Positions 38,534-47,867 of a stretch of DNA of 64,000 nt are shown here, piece by piece. A program made the position numbers and the translations under genes. Origin of the DNA: Nannocystis exedens (GTDB lineage Bacteria; Myxococcota_A; Polyangia; Nannocystales; Nannocystaceae); contig NZ_NETK01000001.1 of assembly GCF_002343915.1 (NCBI RefSeq), positions 7,144,001-7,208,000 on the forward strand. The letters are read 5' to 3'. Each line of letters begins with the position of its first letter. Position 1 is the stretch's first letter. Below the pieces are notes generated by a model. It saw only the letters and a program-made list of their open reading frames with translations. It was not told the DNA's origin and searched no databases.

Positions 38534-38757
38534 CCCTCGCCTCCGCCGGGCAAGACCTCGAGGACAGGTCGTTTGGGACAGACGCGCGCCAGCTTCACCA
38601 TCGCCCGCGCGAGGGTGGTGGTCAGCGTCTCGCAGGCGTCGCGCGCCAGGCGGAAGCTGACCGGCCCGGCGTGGACGTGGACGACGCCGTCAGCTCCGAG
38701 CTCGACGCGGTAGCCCGGCGCGCTGGCCAGAAGCTGCGGGTCGGGGCGGCCGCTCAC
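38530..38757 (-). CDS. small protein, paralogue of its upstream neighbour
   Basis: A 75-residue protein. VHVHAGPVSFRLARDACETL corresponds to IHLNVGATTLRFTPEAFEGL in the upstream 82-residue protein, so the pair look like diverged duplicates. It overlaps both neighbours by four bases. A CCTCGAGGACAGG/GGGACAG repeat lies at its 3' end. Confidence 0.65.
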   Translation of the reverse strand: MSGRPDPQLLASAPGYRVELGADGVVHVHAGPVSFRLARDACETLTTTLARAMVKLARVCPKRPVLEVLPGGGEG

Positions 38758-39002
38758 GCCTCACCTCGCACGCGCCGCCCCACGTGCAGCGGGAGGCCGC
38801 CGTCGTGCTCGCTCGGCGGGCGCGCGGCCAGCTCGGCGACGGCCTCGAGGACCAGCGCCGACAGGCCCTCGAACGCCTCGGGGGTGAAGCGCAGGGTGGT
38901 GGCGCCGACGTTGAGGTGGATCATCGCGCAGCTGCACGCGTCGATCGTGACCATGGCGCTGGTGGCGAGGCGAGTCCGCTGACAGGGGCGTGTGGGGTGC
39001 AT
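38754..39002 (-). CDS. small CxC-IHL protein, first of a micro-operon
   Basis: An 82-residue protein with CSCAMIHLNVGATTLRF followed by a helix (AFEGLSALVLEAVAELA). The C-x-C...IHL..G..TLRF..E.F pattern resembles short DUF families found next to regulatory or membrane genes. ATG 39002 is supported by a promoter at 39020-39048. First of three genes linked by four-base overlaps. Confidence 0.65.
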   Translation of the reverse strand: MHPTRPCQRTRLATSAMVTIDACSCAMIHLNVGATTLRFTPEAFEGLSALVLEAVAELAARPPSEHDGGLPLHVGRRVRGEA

Positions 39003-39019
39003 GGTGCTCTCGGATTTAA

Positions 39020-39048
39020 TTGATATGGGTTTTGAATATCATTTTCAA
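39020..39048 (-). promoter_or_regulatory. sigma-70-like promoter of the three-gene micro-operon
   Basis: On the minus strand, TTGAAA (39043-39048), a 17-base spacer, then TATCAA (39020-39025), 17 bases before the ATG at 39002. A TTGAA...TTCAA dyad overlaps the -35 and spacer and could be an operator. Confidence 0.65.
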
Positions 39049-39241
39049 GATTTGTAGAGCGCGAGGATGGGTGGTTTAAACGATGTTCTGGCCAGGTGAG
39101 CGAAAGTGACCGGGCCCCGAGGACAGCGAGCCGGGAGGGAATGACGAGAACTTTATCCTGTTTGATGGGTCATGTGAAGACGCGCGCCCGCCTGCTCCTC
39201 GGGACAGGCCGGTCGGGGCGAGCCGCGGCGGTCGGATCGGT

Positions 39242-39279
39242 GGGCATGTCTTTGGGGACATGTTCGAGGAGACGTCCCG
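39242..39279. repeat. CATGTC palindromic repeat cluster
   Basis: GGGCATGTCTTTGGGGACATG then TTCGAGGAGACGTCCCG, in the gap before the SIR2 gene stop. Confidence 0.6.
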
Positions 39280-39440
39280 AGCGCGCCGCGAGCCGCTCCC
39301 GGACCGGATCGCGCGGGGCGCTGGCGTCGGCGGGTGAAGTCGGCCCGCCGCGGCTCTCGAGGCGCGTGCCGTCGACGCGCGTGCGCGGCGGAGAAAAGAG
39401 CCCTTTCGGACATGGCCGCCTCCCTGCGGCCGCTCCGCGC

Positions 39441-41972
39441 TCACGCCACGAAGGCGTCGAGCGTCGCAGGGTCGAACGGCGGGAGCTCGGCGAGGCGGGG
39501 CTCGCGTTCGGCGAGCTGGTCGGCCGTCAGCGAGCCGGCGAGGCGCTGGGCCAGGTGGAGGTAGAGGCGCCGCGAGTCCGGGCCGAGGCGGCGCGCGAGG
39601 TCGGCGATGAGGCCGGACGGGAGGCCGACGATCGGCGAGGTGCCGTGGACGTGGACCTGGAACGACGCGAGCGCGCGGCTGTCGTCACGGCCCTGCAGGC
39701 GCAGGAGCAGGCCGGCGAGGAAGGCGAGACCGGCGACCTCCATGGCGCTGGCGTCGGGACCGGCGACGACGTCGCGCAGGCGCCGGAGCGCGTCGCCGGC
39801 CGCCGCGAACTGGTCCAGCCAGGCGAGCAGCAGGGTGTGATGGGCCAGCGCGAGCTTGTCGTCGGGGTCGGCCGCGAGCAGGGCGGTGACGGTGGCGATC
39901 GCCGCGCCGACAGACTGCCTCGTGGGCGGATCGGTGAGGCGCTCGACGAGGTCGAGCGAGAGGGTGCGGTCGCCGGGGAACTGCTCGAGCCCCGCGCGCA
40001 GCAGCGCGACCGCGCGTTCGCGGTCCGGCTCGGCCCGCGCCTGCAGCGAGATCGTCCATGGATCGACCGCCGGGGCCTCGCCGGCGACCTGCTGCAGCGC
40101 GCGCTGCAGGGAGCGGGCTGCGGCCGGCAGGCGCTGCAGCGGGCCCGTCGTCCACGAGCGCGGGGCGACAGGTCCGTCCGCGTCGCTCGGGCGGGTCTCG
40201 GCGGTCTCCTCGGCCGCGGCCTCGAACTCGTGCGCCGATCTAATCGCGTCGTCCGCGTCGGCTCGGTCGGGGGGCGCTGCAGGTCGTCGATTCACGCCTC
40301 CGCCCGCGTCGAGCTGAGAGGTGCCCGAAGGGACAGGTTCCGCTTCGGACTCGCCGCCCGGGTCGCGCAGGGCCAGCTCGTCGTCGTCGAGCCCGACGCC
40401 CGGCGCGGCCGGCCCGCGCAGGGCGCCGGCCGACGAACGAGTCGGAGAGGCGGAGCCGGGGGAGCGCGAGCTGTCCGCGAGGACAGGCGGCGCCGTCGAC
40501 CCGCCCGGACGAGGGCCGGGCGCGCCGCTCGCGGGCGCTCTCTCGTCCGTGTCCCGGCGAGATGCGAGCGGTCCGCTCGAGGGCGCCGGCAGGCCGTCCG
40601 GACGCCGGGTGGCGGAGCTGCTCGGAGGGACAGGCGCCGGCTGGCCGTGCCGAGCGAGCGCGGGCGAGCTGCTCCGAGGGACAGGCGAGCCGTCCTCGCG
40701 CGGCCCGACAGGCTGGCCGTGCGGGCCGAGAGCGCTGCTCGAAGGCGTCGACTGACCGTCCGCGTGATGCCCGGATGAGCGGGTCGAGAGCGCCGGGGCG
40801 GGCCGGGCGGGGGCGGACTCGAGGCCGCGGCGCGGCGGGGGCGGGGAGGCGGAGGCGGCCGGCAGCGGCTGGGGTGGGGCGCTCGCTGGTTCGCGAGGAG
40901 CGACGGGCGGGGCTGCGGGCGGGCTGGCCGGAGAGACAGGTTCGAAAAATGCGTCCGCGCGGTCCTGTTCGCCCGGCGTCGCCTCGGCGGCCGCGAGCGC
41001 CGGCGGGAACAGGCGCGCTTGCAGCTCCTCGACCCGGCGGCGGTAGTTGTCGACGCGGGCCCGGGCTTTCGTCTCAATCACCTGGTCGAGCAGGGGGATC
41101 CGCAGGCGCGCGCTGAGCCGCAGCATGAGCTCGTCGAAGCCCTCGATCGGCACCAGGACCCCGCGGTGGCGCGCCACGAGGCGGCGGATCTCCGGGCCGG
41201 GCGGGCCGGCAGGGCCGTAGTAGCACCAGAAGATCCCGCCAGGGATCGCGTCCTCGGGCAGCCCATTCAAAAAGCCCATGAGGCTGCCGTCGTTGCCGCC
41301 GTAGCCGATCACGATCGGCGTGTACGCGCGGAACACCCGGGTGAGCGGCTCGATCCACGCCGTCTGCAGCGCGGCGATCTCGGCCGCATGGTTCATCGGC
41401 GCCATCAGCAGGTCGCGGTGAATTTTGACGACCACCGGCCGGCGCGGCTCGACGTGGACGAAGTTGGCCAGCGACTCGTGGCCGCACACCAGCGGCGCGG
41501 TGCCGGTGAAGATCGACAGCGCCTCGCCGACGAGGTTGTCGAAGTTGGTGGTGATCACCAGCTTGTGGCGGGTCTCGGCGAGGATGTGGGCCAGCACCGA
41601 GTAGCCGAAGCTCGGGTCCTTGCCCTGCATGATGTCCTCGAGGTCGGCGTAGCCCTCGTCCGGGTGCTGGCGGAAGCGGCGGGCGAACACCTGGCTGTAG
41701 AACGCCGCCGCGTCGGCCAGCGAGAAGTTGCGGATCTCCAGCGCCTCGGCGGTGGCCCAGCGCTCGAGCGGCACGCCGCCGCGAGCGAGGCGCCGGTGCA
41801 GCTCGCCGAGCCAGCGCCACACCAGCGCGCCCGCCGCGGGGATCCCCGACTGCACCGACGCGCCGGCGCCGAGGATGAAGGCGAACCGGCGGTTGTGCAT
41901 CTTGCGGTCGATGTCCCAGAACTGCTCGCACAGCCCCTCGGGGCCCCACTCCTCGGGCTCGGCCACGCTCAT
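39441..41972 (-). CDS. SIR2-domain protein with repeat-expanded linker
   Basis: An 843-residue cytoplasmic protein. The N-terminal about 300 residues are a SIR2_2-like NAD-binding domain: FILGAGASVQSGIPAAG, ITTNFDNLV (the conserved Asn/Asp site), VVKIHRDL (likely catalytic His) and IVIGYGGND. A short basic coiled region follows, then about 250 residues of Pro/Ser/Ala low complexity, and a helical TPR-like C-terminal third. In known defence proteins such SIR2 domains degrade NAD upon infection; that role is inferred here. The linker contains at least five in-frame GGGACAGG repeats, encoding PVPRSSS-like peptides. No clear partner gene adjoins it. Confidence 0.8.
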   Translation of the reverse strand: MSVAEPEEWGPEGLCEQFWDIDRKMHNRRFAFILGAGASVQSGIPAAGALVWRWLGELHRRLARGGVPLERWATAEALEIRNFSLADAAAFYSQVFARRFRQHPDEGYADLEDIMQGKDPSFGYSVLAHILAETRHKLVITTNFDNLVGEALSIFTGTAPLVCGHESLANFVHVEPRRPVVVKIHRDLLMAPMNHAAEIAALQTAWIEPLTRVFRAYTPIVIGYGGNDGSLMGFLNGLPEDAIPGGIFWCYYGPAGPPGPEIRRLVARHRGVLVPIEGFDELMLRLSARLRIPLLDQVIETKARARVDNYRRRVEELQARLFPPALAAAEATPGEQDRADAFFEPVSPASPPAAPPVAPREPASAPPQPLPAASASPPPPRRGLESAPARPAPALSTRSSGHHADGQSTPSSSALGPHGQPVGPREDGSPVPRSSSPALARHGQPAPVPPSSSATRRPDGLPAPSSGPLASRRDTDERAPASGAPGPRPGGSTAPPVLADSSRSPGSASPTRSSAGALRGPAAPGVGLDDDELALRDPGGESEAEPVPSGTSQLDAGGGVNRRPAAPPDRADADDAIRSAHEFEAAAEETAETRPSDADGPVAPRSWTTGPLQRLPAAARSLQRALQQVAGEAPAVDPWTISLQARAEPDRERAVALLRAGLEQFPGDRTLSLDLVERLTDPPTRQSVGAAIATVTALLAADPDDKLALAHHTLLLAWLDQFAAAGDALRRLRDVVAGPDASAMEVAGLAFLAGLLLRLQGRDDSRALASFQVHVHGTSPIVGLPSGLIADLARRLGPDSRRLYLHLAQRLAGSLTADQLAEREPRLAELPPFDPATLDAFVA

Positions 41973-42519
41973 GCGCGTCCAGGATGGCCTCCCGCGGCAG
42001 GGCCCGGCAAGGGCCGAGCGAGGTTGCCCGAGGCGGCCTCGCGGCGTGGAGGAGTCGGGGCGGAGCGCCGTCGCGGGCGAGCGTGGGGCCACGCCGTCGT
42101 CACCGTCCTCCGCGATGCGGCGGCCCTGGCTGGGCTCGTCGGGCTCGACCGGCGGGGGACCTGCACGCGAATTCACGAGGCCCGGCCGTGCGGGCGCAGG
42201 GGGGCCGGCAAGACCGACGAGGCCGCGGGCGCAGGTCATTCCGCGGCCCGCGGGGCCCGCCGTCGCGCAGAATATGGTCTTTGGGACAGCTCGAAATCAG
42301 GCCGGGCGGCCCGGCCACGGTCCCGCCGCGGGGTATCGTCGGCGCGCCCGGGGCCGGGCGCGCGTCCCCGGCGGACCTGGCCGTGAGGCGCGCGGGACGG
42401 CTCCGGCGCGGTTATTCCTGGCTTTGAGGACAGCTCGGCCGCCGCGGCCGGGCGGACCGCGGGCGGGCCGCCGCGGCCGCGGCCTTGTGCGGGCGGGCGG
42501 GCGGTGCTACGAGGGTCGC
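41973..42519. other. divergent gap between SIR2 and SurA-like genes
   Basis: No supported gene in 547 bases. Two half-repeats (TTTGGGACAGCTCG near 42290 and TTTGAGGACAGCTCGG near 42424) lie near the SurA-like side. No clear promoter seen. Confidence 0.45.
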
Positions 42520-43503
42520 ATGCGCAGGGTCGCACGCGTCGCAGCGCTCGTGGTCGCCGGGTTCGCCTCCGTGGCGGTGGGTTCGGGGGCGGCGCGCGCG
42601 GCGGAGGGGCTTGTGCTCGACAAGATCGTCGCCGTGGTCGGCGACGAGATCATCCTCCTGAGCCAGCTCGACACGCTGGTCGCCAGCTCGCCGCTGCTGC
42701 AGGAGGCGCTGCAGAAGTACGGCCGCAACCCGACCCAGCAGCAGGTCGAGATGGCGACCCGCGAGGCGCGGACGCAGGCGCTCGACGAGCTGATCGACCA
42801 GCAGCTGATCAAGAAGGAGGCCCAGCGCTTCCAGATTAGCATCACCGACGCCGACGTCGACCGGTACCTGCAGCAGATCGCGCAGGAGAACGGGTTCTCC
42901 AACATCAAGCAGCTGCGCGAGGCGGTCGAGCAGAGCGGCCAGTACGGCAACTGGTCCGATTATCTGCAGGACACCAAGGATCAGCTGCTCGTGTACCAGA
43001 CCACCCGCGCGCTGGCGAACACGTCCGTGACGGACGCGCAGATCCGCGAGCAGTACCGCAAGATGGTCCGCGGCGTCGACATCAAGGCCGACCTGCTGCG
43101 CTTCGTGTTCACGCCCGAGGAGCAGACCGCGAAGTCCCGCGACGCCGCCTACGCCAAGGCTCAGGCGGTCGCCCGCCGCATGCGCTCGGGCGAGGACCCG
43201 ATGGCGCTGGCGCAGGAGTTCCAGATCAAGGAGCCGAAGGCGACGCTGTCGCGCGGCGAGGTCGCGCCGGCCATCGAGGACGCGATCTTCGCCGCCCGCG
43301 TCGGCGAGACCGTCGGCCCGCTCGAGACCGGTCAGGGCTACCTCGTCGTCAAGGTCGTCCGCCACGAGACCGGCAACGTGCTGCCGTTCGACCAGGCCAA
43401 GGAGCGCATCCGCATGCAGCTCGAGCAGGAGTCGTTCGCCCGCGCGGTCAAGGACCTGCGCTCGAGCCTGCGGGCCAAGACGCACATCGACCAGCGGCTG
43501 TGA
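42520..43503 (+). CDS. SurA-like periplasmic peptidyl-prolyl isomerase
   Basis: A 327-residue Sec-exported protein (signal ending GAARAAE). Residues about 30-190 match the SurA N-terminal chaperone domain (LDKIVAVVGDEIILLSQLD...). A parvulin-type rotamase domain follows (about 195-295: LLRFVFTPEEQTAKSRDAAYAKAQAVARRM...GETVGPLETGQGYLVVKV), then a C-terminal helix. It would fold outer-membrane proteins in the periplasm. ATG 42520 has GAGGG four bases upstream. The length is shorter than E. coli SurA, fitting a single parvulin domain. Confidence 0.9.
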   Translation: MRRVARVAALVVAGFASVAVGSGAARAAEGLVLDKIVAVVGDEIILLSQLDTLVASSPLLQEALQKYGRNPTQQQVEMATREARTQALDELIDQQLIKKEAQRFQISITDADVDRYLQQIAQENGFSNIKQLREAVEQSGQYGNWSDYLQDTKDQLLVYQTTRALANTSVTDAQIREQYRKMVRGVDIKADLLRFVFTPEEQTAKSRDAAYAKAQAVARRMRSGEDPMALAQEFQIKEPKATLSRGEVAPAIEDAIFAARVGETVGPLETGQGYLVVKVVRHETGNVLPFDQAKERIRMQLEQESFARAVKDLRSSLRAKTHIDQRL

Positions 43504-43522
43504 CGGCGGTCGCGGGTGCGAG

Positions 43523-43596
43523 AGGACATGCCCGCAGGATGCCGAGGACATGCTCGCAAGGGCATGTTCTTGAAAACATGCCCCTGCGGACATGCT
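43523..43596. repeat. dense CATG palindromic repeat cluster
   Basis: In about 75 bases: GGACATGCCCGCAGGATGCC, GGACATGCTCGCAAGGGCATG, TTCTTGAAAACATGCCC and GCGGACATGCTC. It fills almost the whole gap between the convergent SurA-like and lipoprotein genes, so it may act as their terminator. Confidence 0.7.
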
Positions 43597-44357
43597 CAAC
43601 CGCACAGGATGCCGGACGGGCAGTAGAGCGAGTCGAAGGCGCCGCTCAGCACGGTGTCGTCGGGCAGGGTGACCTCGTAGGTGCCGCGCACGCCGTCGCC
43701 GGTGAGCTCGGTGATGACGACCTTGCCCTGGTCGGTGCTCTCGGGGGTGCCGTCGCCGTCGTCGTACCAGGCGAAGCCGGCGTCGCCGAACAGCAGGTGG
43801 TCGCCGAGCTGCAGCTCGTCGACGCTCTTGTACAGGACGATGCGGAACAGCGGGGCGTCCTCGGGCCAGTCGGCGTCGCAAACGCGTTCGGCGAGCGCGA
43901 TCTCGATCTCGACCGCGGGCCCGTCGTTGGGCGCACAGGCCTCGCCATGGGTGCTCGGGTCGCCGACCAGCGGGCCGCCGGTGGTCTCGCCTGTGGTGCT
44001 TTCGGCGGTGGTACCGGGCTCGCTCGTCGTGGTCTCGGCAGTGGTGCCGGGCTCGCCGGTGGTGGTGTCGGCGGTGGTGCCGGGCTCGCTCGTCGTGGCG
44101 TCGGCGGTGGTGCCGGGCTCGCTCGTCGAGCCCTCGGTCGCGGTCGCGGTGGAGTCGGTCTCGCTCGAAGTCGAGGTCGGCTCGCTGGCGGTGCCGGTGG
44201 TGGTGCCGGGCGGATCTTCGGTGGTGGACCCGGTGGCGTCGCTGGTGGTGGCCGTGTCGGTGGCGGTGCAGTCACCGCTGTCGCCACACAGCGGGGTGGC
44301 GCACCCGGGCGCGAGGAGGAAGAGGGAGAGAGGGAGCGCGTAAGCGTAAGTTCGCAT
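43596..44357 (-). CDS. lipoprotein with SEPGTTA tandem repeats
   Basis: A 253-residue lipoprotein. The signal ends LLAPGC, and about 100 residues of Ser/Thr-rich linker contain four 11-residue repeats of the form SEPGTTADATT. A compact C-terminal domain (about 130 residues; ERVCDADWPEDAPLFRIVLYKS...SLYCPSGILCG) has four Cys likely in disulfides. I recognise no family for that domain. It ends in Gly after CPSGILC. Confidence 0.7.
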   Translation of the reverse strand: MRTYAYALPLSLFLLAPGCATPLCGDSGDCTATDTATTSDATGSTTEDPPGTTTGTASEPTSTSSETDSTATATEGSTSEPGTTADATTSEPGTTADTTTGEPGTTAETTTSEPGTTAESTTGETTGGPLVGDPSTHGEACAPNDGPAVEIEIALAERVCDADWPEDAPLFRIVLYKSVDELQLGDHLLFGDAGFAWYDDGDGTPESTDQGKVVITELTGDGVRGTYEVTLPDDTVLSGAFDSLYCPSGILCG

Positions 44358-44539
44358 GGCGGGAGTATAGGAGACGGGGCTCGGCTGTCGAGCGGCGCAT
44401 GCTGGTGCTTCGCTCCGTCGCGAGCCGGTAGACTCGGCAGGTTCGCGGCGATGGCGGGCTCGAGGCGCGGAATGATTCGGCGCCGATCGGTCGGGCGTCT
44501 TCCGAGGACGGCGCGAGCGATGAGCCGAGACGCGTGGCG

Positions 44540-44960
44540 GAGCGTGACGCCGTCGAAGCGCTGGTGCGGGCGATGAGGCACGGCACCGGCGACGTCCGGC
44601 CATGCGTGACGTCTTCGGAGGGATGGCGCGGACGATGGGGCTCGGTGCCGCGATGCGTGCCGGGGCGTGACGTCTTTGGAGGGATGGCGCGGACGATGGC
44701 TCGGTGCTGCGATGCGTGCCGGGCGTGACGTCTTCGGAGCGGCGCGGGCGATGAGGCTCGGTGCTGCGATGCGTGCCGGGGCGCGTCGTCTTCGGCGCGG
44801 CGGCGCGAGCGATGGGGCTCGGTGCTGCGATGCGTGCCGGAGCGCGTCGTCTTCGGCGCGGCGGCGCGAGCGATGCGGCTCGGTGCTGCGGCACGAGCCA
44901 GGGCGCGAGCTCATCGGCGGGATGGCGCGGGCGACGGGGCTCGCTGCTGCGATGTCATCG
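44540..44960. repeat. tandem array of about 60-bp units
   Basis: About seven degenerate copies of a 57-61 bp unit built around GCTCGGTGCTGCGATGCGTG followed by GTCTTCGGAG-GGCGCGAGCGATG. The core CGATGCGTGCC recurs at 44651, 44710, 44767 and 44828, with degenerate cores near 44889 and 44950. The gap 44358-45010 has no supported gene, and the frames through the array are low complexity. Confidence 0.75.
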
Positions 44961-45010
44961 CAGCGCCGGCGCCGGCGCGATGAGGCTCCGGACCGGCGAC
45001 GCGTGGCGAT

Positions 45011-46474
<1,464 letters not shown>

Positions 46475-46549
46475 GAAGCCGATGCTACCAGGCCGGCGCA
46501 GGCCGCAGGCGTTCGCCGCCGGCGCCGCGCCGGAACAACGCTCGGCAGC

Positions 46550-47314
46550 TCAACAGCCGGTGACCGCGAGCGCCTCGGTGGCGACGGTGACCTGGGCGGG
46601 CACCCACGGCGGGTCCTGCGGGAAGTCGAGGACGAGGTCGATGCTGTCGATCGTCGTCGGGCAGAACGGCTCGGTGTCCCAGGCGGCGACGCCGGCGACG
46701 CCGGCGGCGGCGACGGCCTGCGGCATCGGGGCCATGAAGTCGAGGCAGCCGGCCGCGCCCTGCGAGACGCTGGCGCCCTGGTACCACCAGTCGGCCGGCA
46801 GCGTGGGCTGCGGGCCCGGGCCGTCGCCGGGGCGAGCGAAGCGGAGCTCGACGCAGAGGTCGTCCTTGAGCGCGGCCATGCGGACGGTGAGGTGATCGAG
46901 GCCGCCGGCCCAGAACTCGGCGGCGAAGTCGACAGCCGGCGCGCCGTCGGTCTCGCCGGTGGTGGTCGTGGTCGAGGGATCGGCGGTGGTGCCGGTCGCG
47001 GTCTCGACGGGCTCGGTGGTCGCGTCGGTGGTCTCGCCGTCGGTTGTCTCGACGCCGGTGGTCGGCAGCGCGTCGGTGGTGGCCGAGGTCGGGGTGGTCG
47101 GCGAGGTGTCGGTGGTGATGGTCGTGATGGTGGTGGGCAGCGCGTCGGTGGTCGCGGGCTCGCCGGTGGTGCTCGCGGTCGTGGTGGTGCCCGGCTCGCT
47201 CGACCCGTCGCTCGCGCTCGACGTCGTGGGGTCGGTGTCGGTGTCGCCCGGCGCTCCGGGGCCGCAGGCGAGGATGGTCGAAAGGACAGGTAAGGTAAGG
47301 ATCGAGGTCCGCAT
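46550..47314 (-). CDS. lipoprotein with Thr-rich linker
   Basis: A 254-residue lipoprotein (signal ending STILAC). About 110 residues of Thr/Ser/Asp linker precede a C-terminal domain (VDFAAEFWAGGLDHLTVRMAALKDDLCVELRFARPG...TVATEALAVTGC). A frameshifted relative lies immediately upstream (47350-47759), so the gene was duplicated in tandem. Family unknown. Confidence 0.7.
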   Translation of the reverse strand: MRTSILTLPVLSTILACGPGAPGDTDTDPTTSSASDGSSEPGTTTTASTTGEPATTDALPTTITTITTDTSPTTPTSATTDALPTTGVETTDGETTDATTEPVETATGTTADPSTTTTTGETDGAPAVDFAAEFWAGGLDHLTVRMAALKDDLCVELRFARPGDGPGPQPTLPADWWYQGASVSQGAAGCLDFMAPMPQAVAAAGVAGVAAWDTEPFCPTTIDSIDLVLDFPQDPPWVPAQVTVATEALAVTGC

Positions 47315-47349
47315 GTCGCGAGGATGCGCGCGCGCCCGCGGCGTGTCCA

Positions 47350-47759
47350 TGCGCGGGCAGCGATCCGCATCTCTCGATCGGCAGGCCGGCGGCCTGGAGG
47401 AGCTCCTGCGCGGGCACCCGCGGGCGCGCCTGCGCGAAGGTGAACGCCACGTCGAGGGGGAGCGCGCCCGCGACGGCGGGCACCGCCGGCCAGTCGAGCC
47501 CGCCAGGGGCGTGGATGGCGGCGAACTCGACCAAACCGGGCTCGCCGGTGGTCGTGGTACCCGGTCCGGCTCGGTGGTCGTCGCGGCGCGCCGATCGTCG
47601 AGGTCGTGAGGTCGGGGGTCGCGTCGCTGGTGACCGTGTCGGAAATGGTGGTCGCCTGGGCGCCGGTGGGTGGATCGGTGACGGCGGTCGAGGTCGTGGT
47701 GGCGTCGGTGAGCCCCACGGCTCGGGGCCGCAGGCGAGGATGTCCAAAAGGACAGGCAT
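47350..47759 (-). pseudogene. decayed tandem copy of the adjacent lipoprotein gene
   Basis: The pieces of a lipoprotein like its neighbour lie in three frames: lipobox MPVLLDILACGPEPWG (compare LPVLSTILACGPGAPG); then, after a frameshift near 47710, the Thr/Ser linker (TTTSTAVTDPPTGAQATTI); then, after another near 47580, a shortened C-terminal domain (TTTTGEPGLVEFAAIHAPGG, compare TTTTTGETDGAPAVDFAAEF). It is shorter than the intact gene, so internal deletion also occurred. Confidence 0.7.
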
Positions 47760-47867
47760 GCGGGCGAGGATCCGCCCGCCGAGCGGCCCTGGCGACGAAG
47801 CGAAGACGCGGTCGGTGGGAACTTCGGCCGAGCGCGTTTGTCGAGGTCGGCAGGAGACTTTAGTTCC

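Larger units (their letters stand above)
39003..39440. other. intergenic region upstream of the micro-operon
   Basis: No supported gene in 438 bases. It has an AT-rich island (39010-39080), unusual here, with the micro-operon promoter, and a palindromic cluster at 39242-39279. Confidence 0.5.

Noticed and set aside
42240..42519. Extension of the SIR2 protein or SurA-like protein into the divergent gap
   Set aside because: The upstream frames are Gly/Arg/Pro-rich without homology; the starts at 41972 and 42520 match domain and signal-peptide boundaries.
43646..44914. Minus-strand frame running through the 60-bp tandem array into the lipoprotein gene
   Set aside because: It reads the array as repeated HRAPSSAP-like phrases, has no SD or signal peptide, and is out of frame with the real lipoprotein.
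44540..44960. CRISPR array
   Set aside because: Units are about 60 bp, degenerate throughout, with no constant repeat/unique spacer split and no cas genes.
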